From assembly GCF_000009905.1 (NCBI RefSeq), contig NC_006177.1, positions 3,420,595-3,484,594 on the forward strand: a stretch of DNA of 64,000 bases, in the 5' to 3' direction. Shown here piece by piece: positions 17,976 to 25,617 of this stretch; position 1 is the stretch's first letter, and each line of letters opens with the position of its first letter. This DNA is from Symbiobacterium thermophilum IAM 14863 (lineage in GTDB: Bacteria > Bacillota > Sulfobacillia > Symbiobacteriales > Symbiobacteriaceae). Position numbers and translations under genes: made by a program. Under the pieces are notes generated by a model. That model did not search any database, was not told where the DNA came from, and was given only the letters and a program-made list of their open reading frames with translations.

Positions 17976-18312
17976 GCGCTTTCCCTCCCTACAGGCAACA
18001 AGTTTCAGCCTGTTCCATTCTAGGCATACCAATTTTGGGTTCGCTTAACTTGCCGTCAACTCCTGCTGCCGCGGGCAGGGTCGTGGCAGCACCGCCCTTC
18101 GGAGCCGCCCAGGAGATCGCTGGACGCGCGCCGAAGAGAACGCCACGGCCCCGCCGAACCCGCGGCCCGGCGGCGAGGAGGACACCCCACCGCCCGCGGG
18201 ATCCCGACCGGCGGCCAGGCGATCGCCACGACGAGATCCCCACGGCGCCTGCGGGATCCACGGCCGTGCGGCACAGGAAAGGTGGGAACCCCCGATGAAA
18301 GGAGGCGGGTGG
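17976..18312. other. divergent intergenic region
   Basis: About 340 very GC-rich bases between the Mrr-like gene and the methyltransferase gene. A plus-strand frame of 87 codons runs through it, but its Arg/Pro-rich translation and poor start make it unlikely to be real. It contains two CGGGATCC-type words, near 18196 and 18250. Promoters for both genes must lie here; I could not pick convincing -35/-10 pairs. Confidence 0.5.
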
Positions 18313-19911
18313 TTGGCCGGCAGTCAGTTCCTCCAGAAGGCCCGCGGAGCCTTCTACACCACCCATACCGCGGCGGAGTACATGGTGCGGTGGGCGGTAC
18401 GCAGCCCCGGCGACCTCATTCTGGAACCGTGCTTCGGGGCCGGGGCCTTCCTGGGACCACTGTCGGAAGCCCTGGGGCCGGAGCGGGTGTACGGCGCCGA
18501 GATCGACGAGGCCGCATACCGCAGGGTGCTCGACCGGAGACTGCTGTGGACTGACCGGGCCTACCTGGGGGACTTCCTCCGGGCGGATCCGGGGAAACCG
18601 CCCTTCCCCCGCGCGTTTACCGCCGTCGTCGGCAACCCGCCCTACATCCGGCTCCGTAGACTGCCCAGGCAGGCGGTGGCCCGGGCGCTGCAGATCGCGG
18701 CCGCGGTCATGGGAGAGCCCATGAGCCCGAGCGGCAGCCTCTGGATGCCTTTCGTCCTGCAGTCCTGCCGGTTCCTGGCGCCCGGCGGCCGGATCGCGTT
18801 CGTCCTGCCCTATGAGCTGACCTATGTGCAGTACGCCAAGCCCCTGTGGCGGTACCTGAAGGGGCACTTCGGCGAGATGCGCTGCGTGCGGGTACACGAT
18901 CGGCTCTTTCCCGACCTGTCGCAGGACGTGGTGCTGCTCCTCGCCGATCGCTTCGGGGGCGCCACCGATGTCGTCACCTTCGAGACCTACGCGGATCTGG
19001 ACGCTTTGCTGGACGGCCGCCCGGACACGGCGGTCGACATTGCGGTAGACGACGTGGTGGCCGGCGGCCGCCCCTTCGTGGAGGCGCTGCTGCCGCCGGC
19101 GCTGCGGGAGCTGCTTTCGTCGCCGCGGCTGGCGGGCCGCCTCAGCCGGCTGGGGCAGCTTAGCCGCTTCGGCATCGGTTACGTGGCCGGCGACAAGCGG
19201 TTCTTCCACCTGTCTGCGGAGCAGGCCCGGGCCCGGGAAATTCCGCCGGCCCATCTGCAGCCCACCCTCACCAGCGGACGCGAACTCCGGGGAATCGGCA
19301 TCTCCACCCGCTCGATCCCCCGGGAACGGCGGCTCTACCTGTACGATCCGCCGGCGGACCCGGAACACCTGACCGCAGCCGACCTGCGCTACCTGGCAGA
19401 GGGCGAGGCTGCGGGGGTCCACCTGCGCTACAAGTGCCGTATCCGCGAGCCCTGGTACAGGGTGCCCGGCCTGCACCGGCCGGACCTGCTGCTCTCCGTC
19501 TTCAGCGAGCGCCCCGTCATGGTGATGAACGAGGGCGGCTTCCTGGCCTCCAACAGCCTGCTCTGTGGTTTCGTGGCCCCCGGGATCGGCCCGGAGCAGG
19601 TGGTCGCCGCGTGGTACAACAGCCTGACCTTGCTCTCCTGCGAGACCGAGGTCCACTCCCTGGGCGGCGGCGTCCTGATCCTCATCCCCGGCGAGGCCAA
19701 TAAGGTGCGGGTTCCCCGGCTGGACCGGGTACCCTCCGCTTACCTGGCTGAACTGGACCGGCTGCTGCGCCGGGCCGGCGGCTTGGACGACGCCTTCGCG
19801 CTGGGGGACGAGGTCATCCTTCAGAGTGAACTGGAACTGACCCGGAGCGAGGTCAATCTGATTCGCGATGGCGTGGAGACGCTGCGCCGGTGGCGGAGAA
19901 ACAGGTGCTAG
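18313..19911 (+). CDS. Eco57I/TaqI-type N6-adenine DNA methyltransferase
   Basis: 532 residues from TTG 18313, preferred because AAAGGAGG lies seven bases upstream; ATG 18295 is the alternative start. The SAM-binding motif is EPCFGAGAFLGP (38-49) and the catalytic motif is NPPYIRLR (108-115), diagnostic of gamma-class N6-adenine methylases. The C-terminal half resembles the TaqI-type target-recognition domain. There is no nuclease domain in the chain, unlike Eco57I itself. The divergent neighbour is an Mrr-fold protein, so this is either an orphan methylase or half of an unusual modification system. TAG stop, then a strong terminator. Confidence 0.88.
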   Translation: MAGSQFLQKARGAFYTTHTAAEYMVRWAVRSPGDLILEPCFGAGAFLGPLSEALGPERVYGAEIDEAAYRRVLDRRLLWTDRAYLGDFLRADPGKPPFPRAFTAVVGNPPYIRLRRLPRQAVARALQIAAAVMGEPMSPSGSLWMPFVLQSCRFLAPGGRIAFVLPYELTYVQYAKPLWRYLKGHFGEMRCVRVHDRLFPDLSQDVVLLLADRFGGATDVVTFETYADLDALLDGRPDTAVDIAVDDVVAGGRPFVEALLPPALRELLSSPRLAGRLSRLGQLSRFGIGYVAGDKRFFHLSAEQARAREIPPAHLQPTLTSGRELRGIGISTRSIPRERRLYLYDPPADPEHLTAADLRYLAEGEAAGVHLRYKCRIREPWYRVPGLHRPDLLLSVFSERPVMVMNEGGFLASNSLLCGFVAPGIGPEQVVAAWYNSLTLLSCETEVHSLGGGVLILIPGEANKVRVPRLDRVPSAYLAELDRLLRRAGGLDDAFALGDEVILQSELELTRSEVNLIRDGVETLRRWRRNRC

Positions 19912-19920
19912 AAGAGAGGA

Positions 19921-19953
19921 CCGTCCCCGTCCGGGACGGCCTTCTACTTTTTA
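19921..19953 (+). terminator. intrinsic terminator of the methyltransferase gene
   Basis: CCGTCCC/GGGACGG stem (19921-19927 with 19933-19939), five-base loop, followed by CTTCTACTTTTTA. Confidence 0.85.
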
Positions 19954-19999
19954 CTCGACCGCCTGTGAACTCGAACATCGTGATCCAGGCGTCCGATTC

Positions 20000-20048
20000 G
20001 AGGCGGAATGTGCACCCCACAGCCTCAGCCCACCGCACATTCCGCCTC
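20000..20048. repeat. 14-bp inverted repeat with a third partial copy
   Basis: GAGGCGGAATGTGC (20000-20013) is exactly complementary to 20035-20048. A third related copy, TTCGAGGCGGAA, recurs at 20083-20094. It lies in a gene-free stretch of about 235 bases (19954-20188) between the methyltransferase terminator and the tRNA-Leu terminator, in which I see no convincing gene. Confidence 0.6.
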
Positions 20049-20188
20049 CAACTGAAGCGTGACCTGACCAGGCTCAGAGGTTTCGAGGCGGAACGCATCT
20101 CGCCGGAGGGCCGGAGCGGCCATACGGAAAGACCTGCCGCGTCTCGGCGACAGGTGGAAACAAGGCCACAGAAACCCGAGAACACATC

Positions 20189-20221
20189 AAGGGCTGCAGG
20201 GTCCAGAACCCTGCAGCCCTT
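20189..20221 (-). terminator. terminator downstream of tRNA-Leu
   Basis: Perfect 13-bp stem (20189-20201 with 20209-20221) and seven-base loop, eight bases beyond the tRNA 3' end on the minus strand. Confidence 0.8.
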
Positions 20222-20229
20222 GTCTCATC

Positions 20230-20316
20230 TGGTGCCCGAGGCGGGACTCGAACCCGCACGGCCTCTGCGGCCCCAAGATTTTAAGTCTCGTGCGTCTGCC
20301 ATTCCGCCACTCGGGC
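20230..20316 (-). tRNA. tRNA-Leu (anticodon UAA)
   Basis: 87 bases including an encoded CCA. The acceptor stem GCCCGAG pairs with CTCGGGC. The anticodon loop carries TAA. It has a long class II variable arm (GGGGCCGCAGAGGCC region) and a T-arm GGGTTCGAGTCCC. Monocistronic, with its own terminator. Confidence 0.97.
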
Positions 20317-20407
20317 CCGATCGCGTTAGTTCATCTTAGCACGCGCCGGCGGCGGATTTCAACCGACCAGGGCCTGCCAGTGTGCCGGCAGGGCGCCCTT
20401 CCCGCGC

Positions 20408-20767
20408 TCAGTGCCCGCGCGGCACGATTGTCTGATAGACCTGCTCATCGGGCCACGTGAAGCCCAGTTGCTTCGCCTTCAGCTCCATCGACTCGTCGCT
20501 GGTGACCCGCTCCAACGTCTCGGACAGCCGCCGGTTTTTCTCCTGGAGCGCCCGCAGCTCCGACTCCACCTGCGCCTGCGCCTGCAGGGCGTGCTCCAGC
20601 TGCATCCTCGCCTCGTAGAGCTCCAGCGCCGCAAACGAGAGGACGGCGCCGACCGCGGCAATCAGCGCGCCGGTCAGCCAGTGCCGCCGCAGGGGATCTC
20701 CCCTGGCGCGCCGGCCTGGCTCGGGCGCGGTGGCCGCGGTGTCTGCCCTCCTATAGGGAGTTCTCAT
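20408..20767 (-). CDS. divIC: septum formation initiator (DivIC/FtsB-like)
   Basis: 119 residues: an Arg-rich cytoplasmic N-terminus, one membrane helix at about 31-50, then a coiled coil (about 52-95) rich in Glu, Gln and Leu. The C-terminal KAKQLGFTWPDEQVYQTI block is typical of DivIC, a divisome protein partnering FtsL and FtsQ/DivIB. It follows yabP-yabQ as in B. subtilis. Its ATG overlaps the stop of a small HTH gene as ATGA, so translation is probably coupled to that gene. Confidence 0.92.
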   Translation of the reverse strand: MRTPYRRADTAATAPEPGRRARGDPLRRHWLTGALIAAVGAVLSFAALELYEARMQLEHALQAQAQVESELRALQEKNRRLSETLERVTSDESMELKAKQLGFTWPDEQVYQTIVPRGH

Positions 20768-20996
20768 TCTTCATCCTCCCTGTCGGCGCTGTCAAACAGC
20801 CCCAGACTGTCGCCCGGCAGGACGATCACGACCTGGTAGCCCTTGGACTTGGCCCGGTTGTACAGGGTCGCGACGGTGCTGGGCGCGAGCGACAGGCGCT
20901 TGGCGACCTGCTCTTGCTCCAGCCCATTTCCTTCAGCACAACCACCTGGCGCTCCCGGAAGCTCAGCCGTTCGGCGCCGCGGATTTCGATGTTCAC
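20764..20996 (-). pseudogene. small sigma-70 region 4-like HTH protein, frameshifted
   Basis: GTG 20996 begins NIEIRGAERLSFRERQ, continuing to VVVLKEMG. Protein similarity to an HTH then resumes one frame over: LEQEQVAKRLSLAPSTV, then ATLYNRAKSKGYQVVI and a C-terminus ending DREDEE. The restored frame would give about 77 residues and stops exactly in an ATGA overlap with divIC, which supports it as a genuine gene. One base appears missing near 20926 (after the codons for E-M-G), or a -1 frameshift occurs. It could be a real mutation, a sequence error or programmed frameshifting. The likely role is DNA binding; the target is unknown. Confidence 0.75.
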
Positions 20997-21053
20997 TGCA
21001 CCGTCAGCCCCTGGCTACCGGATATGCACAACCTGTGGATAGGCTGTGTACAT

Positions 21054-21075
21054 CCTGAGTACAACCTGAGTACAA
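21054..21075. repeat. 11-bp tandem repeat in leader region
   Basis: CCTGAGTACAA occurs twice back to back, near a TGTGGATAG word (21034-21042) that is one base from a DnaA box. It lies upstream of the frameshifted HTH gene and may be an operator for it. Confidence 0.45.
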
Positions 21076-21138
21076 GCTGTGTATGTTCTTATTACGTTCT
21101 TCTGCAGCCGTGAAACTCCTTCTGCCCGTCCAGAAACT

Positions 21139-21666
21139 TCACGTCTTCGGCCCGCGGAACCAGTGGCGCCACGCGCGCCGCAGGCGGCGTCTGGCCAACA
21201 GGTATCGCAGCCGGAGCCACCGGTAAGGTCCCCGCAGCCGACGCCCCAGCCACGTGCCCAGCCCGCGGCCCAGCCGCCACAGGACCGCCGCCACCGCCTG
21301 CAGGGGAAACCAGACCAGCCGCATCGCCAGCTCCCAGAGCACCTTTAGCACCCAGGCCACCGCGTGCAGCAACCGGTCCGCCAGCCAGAGCACAGCCGGG
21401 CTCGCCAGCGCGAAGTGCAGAACCAGGCCGGTCAGGAGCCCGACCAGCACGTAGAACCGGTACTCCCCCCAGTTGCCCAGGAACAGCCCGGTGCCCACCA
21501 TGGCCGTCGCGGCGCCCCAGAAAAGAAGATCCCCCAGGGCCGCCAGCAGCGGCCCTGGGCGCAGGAACCGCCTGACCGCCCGGAGCAGGTCGAACAGCAG
21601 GCCGACCCCGATGCCGCTGAGCACCGTCATAAACAGCGCGTAGAACTGCAGCTCCATCCGCAGCAC
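21139..21666 (-). CDS. yabQ: spore cortex biosynthesis protein YabQ
   Basis: 175 residues from GTG 21666 (GGGGAGG seven bases upstream). Five hydrophobic helices are followed by a very Arg/Trp-rich basic tail. The N-terminus ELQFYALFMTVLSGIGVGLLFD is characteristic of YabQ. In B. subtilis YabQ sits in the membranes around the forespore and is needed for cortex assembly; it is made under sigma-E. It follows yabP, as in Bacilli. Confidence 0.9.
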   Translation of the reverse strand: MLRMELQFYALFMTVLSGIGVGLLFDLLRAVRRFLRPGPLLAALGDLLFWGAATAMVGTGLFLGNWGEYRFYVLVGLLTGLVLHFALASPAVLWLADRLLHAVAWVLKVLWELAMRLVWFPLQAVAAVLWRLGRGLGTWLGRRLRGPYRWLRLRYLLARRRLRRAWRHWFRGPKT

Positions 21667-21705
21667 CGGACCGCCTCCCCGCCCCCGACTCGCTCTGCGC
21701 GCCCG

Positions 21706-22002
21706 CTACCGGAGCAGCCGCTCCAGGAACGACCGGCCCCGCTGCTGCCGGCCGGTCCGCTGCCTCGGGCTGGCGTACTGCAGCGCCGACACGAAGCCCG
21801 AAATCTCGAACTGGCCCTTCTCCAGGTCGAGCTGCTTGATCTGCAGTTCCTCTCCCCGGATGGTCAGCAGCCCCATCTCGGTCTCCAGGTTGACCTCTGC
21901 ATCGTCGAAGCTGTCCACGGCCACCACGCCGGTGATCTGTACCCGCTCCCGATTGGCGATGCTGAGGGAGTGGGTGGCGCCCTCGTGCGTCCTCTCCTCC
22001 AC
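21706..22002 (-). CDS. yabP: sporulation protein YabP
   Basis: 98 residues with the YabP/YqfC fold. NRERVQITGVVAVDSFDDAEV near the N-terminus and the LLTIRGEELQIKQLDLEKG block define the family; the tail is Arg-rich. It is the mother-cell partner of YabQ and probably the first gene of a sigma-E-type operon, because a strong terminator separates it from rqcP upstream. Confidence 0.9.
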   Translation of the reverse strand: MEERTHEGATHSLSIANRERVQITGVVAVDSFDDAEVNLETEMGLLTIRGEELQIKQLDLEKGQFEISGFVSALQYASPRQRTGRQQRGRSFLERLLR

Positions 22003-22079
22003 CCGGATCGACCTCCTCTGCGCCCCTTGGATCTGGGGGACCCTGTCCCATCCCTATGCCGCCACCCGGGGCGTTATGT

Positions 22080-22109
22080 AAGAAAACGGACCGCCGGTCC
22101 GCGGTCCGT
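22080..22109 (-). terminator. intrinsic terminator after rqcP
   Basis: Nine-bp stem (22086-22094 with 22101-22109), six-base loop, followed on the minus strand by TTTTCTTAC. It isolates rqcP from yabP. Confidence 0.85.
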
Positions 22110-22116
22110 GCATTCG

Positions 22117-22410
22117 CTATTCGGGATCATCCTCCAGCTCCGCCAGCAGAGGGTCGGCCTTGAACTCCTCCGCGATCACCTCGTAGAGCTCCCGCGCCTC
22201 GGCGGCGCGCACGTGCTCGCGCACGGCCAGAACCCGCACCGTCAGCTGACGACGGCCGAAGTCGATGGAGATCGTGTCGCCGGGCTTCACCTCGGTGCCG
22301 GCCTTCGCCACCTTGCCGCCCACCTGCACCCGCCCGGCGTCGCAGACCTCCTTCGCCAGGGTGCGCCGCTTGATGATACGCGAGACCTTCAGGAACTTGT
22401 CGATGCGCAT
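22117..22410 (-). CDS. rqcP: S4-domain RNA-binding protein RqcP (YabO)
   Basis: 97 residues, with an S4 domain from residue 1: MRIDKFLKVSRIIKRRT, then AKEVCDAGRVQVGG. RqcP works with RqcH in ribosome-associated quality control, helping add alanine tails on stalled 50S subunits. An acidic C-terminus ends the protein. It lies between hup and yabP, as in B. subtilis. Confidence 0.93.
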   Translation of the reverse strand: MRIDKFLKVSRIIKRRTLAKEVCDAGRVQVGGKVAKAGTEVKPGDTISIDFGRRQLTVRVLAVREHVRAAEARELYEVIAEEFKADPLLAELEDDPE

Positions 22411-22432
22411 GCAACCGCTCCTTGCACGAAGA

Positions 22433-22454
22433 CCGGACCCCCTTCAGGGTCCGG
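22433..22454 (-). terminator. hairpin after hup
   Basis: Eight-bp stem CCGGACCC/GGGTCCGG with a six-base loop, 16 bases after the hup stop on the minus strand, followed by TCTTCGTG. Confidence 0.65.
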
Positions 22455-22470
22455 CCCTTACCGTCTTGAC

Positions 22471-22740
22471 TTATACGCTCTCCTTCAGCTCCTTGCCCGG
22501 ACGGAAGGCAGGCACCTTGCCCGCAGGGATCTTGATCGGCTCGCCGGTCTGCGGATTGCGCCCCGAACGGGCAGCCCGGTTCCGGACCTCGAACGTGCCG
22601 AAGCCGACGAGCGAGACCTTGTCGCCCTTCTTCAGGGCTTCCTTGATCGACTCCACAACGGCGTTCAGGGCCTTCTCCGCGTCCTTCTTGGTCAGACCGG
22701 ACTTCTCGGCAACACTCGCGACCAGATCCTGCTTGTTCAA
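22471..22740 (-). CDS. hup: HU-family DNA-binding protein
   Basis: 89 residues, full length for [22 protein letters not shown] at the N-terminus, the [20 protein letters not shown] saddle-arm start and the [12 protein letters not shown] beta-arm are all present. It packs and bends chromosomal DNA. HU lies next to mazG in many clostridial genomes. Confidence 0.97.
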   Translation of the reverse strand: MNKQDLVASVAEKSGLTKKDAEKALNAVVESIKEALKKGDKVSLVGFGTFEVRNRAARSGRNPQTGEPIKIPAGKVPAFRPGKELKESV

Positions 22741-22845
22741 GAATCGGTCTCCCCTTTCGAGGTCAGAATTGGGTGGGTATGATTCCCGCTGAGCCGTATT
22801 CGGCGCAGGTTTCCAGAACTCCTTCCATGTCCTTTACGGCTCTCG

Positions 22846-23943
22846 TTATTTTCCCCCATATTTTTTCCGAAGTTCGACCCGTTTACCCTCTTCCCACAGT
22901 GCGTCCATCTCCGCCAGGCTCACGTCGGCAGGGCGAAGCCCCTTCTCCGCGAGCCTTCTTTCCACATACCGGAATCGCTGTTCGAACTTGGCGCTGGCCC
23001 GCGTCAGGGCCAGCTCGGGGTCGACCCCCAGCTTCCGGGCCAGGTTGACGGCCGCGAAGAGCAGGTCGCCCACCTCGGCTTCCCGTTCCCCGGGGGGAGC
23101 CCCCAGCACTTCGGCAAGCTCCTCCCGCACCTTCGCCGCGGGGCCCTCCGCATCCTCCCAGTCGAACCCGACCCCGGCGGCGCGCTTCTGCAGCTCGCAG
23201 GCCCGGGAGAGCGCGGGCAGGGAACGGGACACCCCGCTGAGCAAGGACTCCTCGCCCGTACCGCCCCGCTCCGCCCGCTTGATCGCGTCCCAGCGGCGGG
23301 TGACCTCCTCCGCCGTCTCGGCCGAGGCGTCGCCGAAGACGTGCGGATGGCGACGGATCAGCTTCTCGGTGATGCCGGCGACCACGTCCCGCATGTCGAA
23401 CCGCCCCGCCTCCCGGGCAATCTGGGCGTGGAAGACCACCTGCAGCAGCACGTCGCCCAGCTCCTCGCACAGGTGATCCGGGTCGCCGTCGTCAATGGCC
23501 TCCACCGCCTCGTAGGCCTCTTCCAGCATGTAGCGCCTGAGCGTTTCGTGGGTCTGCTCCCGGTCCCAGGGGCAGCCGTCCGGGCCGCGCAGCCGGTCCA
23601 TCACCTCCACCAGCGGGTCCAGCGGCCACCGTTCCCGCTGCGCCCGGGCCGGGGGAGCCAGGAACAGGTCTATCCGGTATTCTCCCCAGTTCTGGCCCGC
23701 CAAACCATCCAGCGGCACCTCGTGCACGCGGCCCTCGGCGCGCACCCGCACCGGGTGATCCGCCGGGTAGTACGGAAGCAGGGCCCGCTGCACCGCGCCC
23801 AGATCGCCGGGGAGGACGCCGGGGATCAGGAGCGGGAGCTCCGCCGGTCCCGCCCAGCTGCGCAGCCGGGCGGCCGGCCGCACCTCAAGCCCGTCGGCCA
23901 GATGGATGTCAAACGCACGCAGAAGATCCTCCATGTCTGCCAT
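22846..23943 (-). CDS. mazG: YabN-like MazG NTP pyrophosphohydrolase with a shortened methylase-like N-terminus
   Basis: 365 residues. Two MazG repeats hydrolyse NTPs to NMP and PPi. The first has CPWDREQTHETLRRYMLEE, then YEAVEA and the acidic EELGDVLLQ; the second has EVGDLLFAAVN. Residues 1-110 align with only the C-terminal part of the tetrapyrrole-methylase domain of YabN (PLLIPGVLPGDLG, YYPADHPVRV). The SAM-binding first half, about 130 residues, is absent, and the preceding gene ends four bases upstream, so the frame cannot extend. It is a naturally truncated fusion retaining pyrophosphohydrolase function. It lies between spoVB-like genes and hup. Confidence 0.88.
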   Translation of the reverse strand: MADMEDLLRAFDIHLADGLEVRPAARLRSWAGPAELPLLIPGVLPGDLGAVQRALLPYYPADHPVRVRAEGRVHEVPLDGLAGQNWGEYRIDLFLAPPARAQRERWPLDPLVEVMDRLRGPDGCPWDREQTHETLRRYMLEEAYEAVEAIDDGDPDHLCEELGDVLLQVVFHAQIAREAGRFDMRDVVAGITEKLIRRHPHVFGDASAETAEEVTRRWDAIKRAERGGTGEESLLSGVSRSLPALSRACELQKRAAGVGFDWEDAEGPAAKVREELAEVLGAPPGEREAEVGDLLFAAVNLARKLGVDPELALTRASAKFEQRFRYVERRLAEKGLRPADVSLAEMDALWEEGKRVELRKKYGGK

Positions 23944-23947
23944 CCCC

Positions 23948-25558
23948 CTAGCTGTCTCGCAGCAGTCTGAGCCGCCTGAGCCGGTCGATCACGGCCGGCG
24001 GAACGCCGGGCACCAGCTCCAGGTCCGCCCGCCGGATGCCGCCCAGGACCAGCAGGGCAGCTCCGTACACCAGGATGCCCACCGCGATCACCGCGACCCC
24101 GGAGAGCCGTGCCCAGCCAATGGCAGACCTGAGCAGCGGGCTGATCCAGAGCAGCGCGGCGGCCATCACGGCGGAGGCGGCCAGCGGCCGCAGGATGTTG
24201 GTCCGCACGCCGATACCGAGCCCGAACCGGCGGCGCAGGACCCACAGGTTCAGGCCGGCCGACAGCAGGAAGCCCACCGTCGTCGACCAGGCCGCCCCGC
24301 TGGCGCCCAGGGCCGGCATGCCCGTCCACCACCACGTCAGGACGATCTTGACCACGACGCCCAGAAGCTGGTTCCACACCGAGAGCCAGATCAGCCCCAA
24401 CCCCTGCAGGATGCCCGACGACGTCTGCTGGAGCATGAGGAAGATCGTCGACCAGCCCAGCGGCGCCATCACGTACCAGCCGGGTCCGGTGAACAGCACA
24501 CCGTAGGCGTCGCGGGCGGCGGCCACCAACCCGATGGTCGCCGGAAGGCCGATCAGCCAGGTGAGCCGCATGGCGGCCGCGGACCTGTGCCGCGCCTGCT
24601 CCTCCCGCCCCAGCGCCATCGACTCGCTGATCGCCGGGATCAGCGAGACGTAGAGCGCCTGCGCGAAGATGATGGGCAGGTCCCGGAGCTGCGTGGCGTT
24701 GGTGATGTAGCTCAGGGCTCGCTTGGCCTCCGCGACGTCGGTGCCGGCGGCGATGAGCCGGTTGGTGATCAGCGCCGTGTCCGCCAGCTGCGTGAGCGGC
24801 AGCACCGCCCCCAGGAAGGAAAGCGGCATCGCGATCGCCAGGATCTCCCGCATGAGCCGCCAGGTGCTCATCTTCTCCCACGACTCGACCCCCGGGGCCA
24901 CCGTCGTCCAGTCCCGCATGGGCCGGTCGCGCAGGTAGATGTAGGCCACGTACACCAGGCCGAGGAACACGCCGACGGTGTTGCCCGCGTTGAAGGCCGC
25001 CGCGCCCAGGTTCAGCGCGATCGGGGTCAGCAGGAAGACGCCGGTCAGGCCCACGACCACCCGGCCGACCTGCTCGATCACCATCGTCATCGCCGCAGGC
25101 CGCATCTGCTGCATGCCCTGGTAGAGGCCGCGCAGGGAGACCTCCAGCGTCACCATCAGGATCGCCGGCGCCAGGGCCAGAAAACCCGGCGTTGCCTCCG
25201 GGAAGCCCTGCACCCGCGCCATCCACGGCGCCGCCAGGGCGAACAGCACGCTGAAGATCAGCCCGAGGACGCCCAGCACGGTCGCGGAGAGCCGCACCAC
25301 CCGCCGTGCCCCGCGCAGGTCGCCCACCGCCAGCCGCTGCGACACCAGGCGGGAAACGGCGACGTTGAGCCCGGTGGACGAAACGGCCAGGATGAGCATG
25401 TAGGGCGCGTTCGGCGGCGACACCAGGGCGAGCCCGTCCTCGCCCAGGGGGATCTGGGCGACGGGGCGGTAGAAGACGCCGAGTATGCGAGAGATCAGGG
25501 AGCCTGCCGTGATCAGCAGGGCGCCCCGCACGAATCCCTCGGATCTGGACTGTTGCAA
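23948..25558 (-). CDS. SpoVB/MurJ-like polysaccharide flippase, copy 2
   Basis: 536 residues from TTG 25558, chosen for the GGGGGG site upstream and because the paralog starts at the same point of the alignment. About fourteen membrane helices of the MOP/MATE-like exporter fold. The N-terminal block SEGFVRGALLITAGSLISRI and an internal QQTSSGILQGLGL are typical of SpoVB/YabM. These proteins flip lipid-linked wall or cortex precursors across the membrane. In B. subtilis the gene at this position is yabM. Confidence 0.88.
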   Translation of the reverse strand: MQQSRSEGFVRGALLITAGSLISRILGVFYRPVAQIPLGEDGLALVSPPNAPYMLILAVSSTGLNVAVSRLVSQRLAVGDLRGARRVVRLSATVLGVLGLIFSVLFALAAPWMARVQGFPEATPGFLALAPAILMVTLEVSLRGLYQGMQQMRPAAMTMVIEQVGRVVVGLTGVFLLTPIALNLGAAAFNAGNTVGVFLGLVYVAYIYLRDRPMRDWTTVAPGVESWEKMSTWRLMREILAIAMPLSFLGAVLPLTQLADTALITNRLIAAGTDVAEAKRALSYITNATQLRDLPIIFAQALYVSLIPAISESMALGREEQARHRSAAAMRLTWLIGLPATIGLVAAARDAYGVLFTGPGWYVMAPLGWSTIFLMLQQTSSGILQGLGLIWLSVWNQLLGVVVKIVLTWWWTGMPALGASGAAWSTTVGFLLSAGLNLWVLRRRFGLGIGVRTNILRPLAASAVMAAALLWISPLLRSAIGWARLSGVAVIAVGILVYGAALLVLGGIRRADLELVPGVPPAVIDRLRRLRLLRDS

Positions 25559-25617
25559 CCCATAACCCCCCTGTTCCCCGCGGCGCGGGGCAGCGAGCCC
25601 GCCCACCTTCGGCTGCG

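Noticed and set aside
18035-18298. 87-codon frame before the methyltransferase
   Set aside because: Arg/Pro-rich translation, no ribosome site, and position within a divergent promoter region.
17397-19911. Complete type II restriction-modification system
   Set aside because: The Mrr-like partner lacks the usual Q-x-K catalytic residues and the methyltransferase has no nuclease domain; kept as a finding, not a call.
21054-21075. Start of a CRISPR or larger repeat array
   Set aside because: Only two adjacent copies with no spacer; no cas genes in the window.
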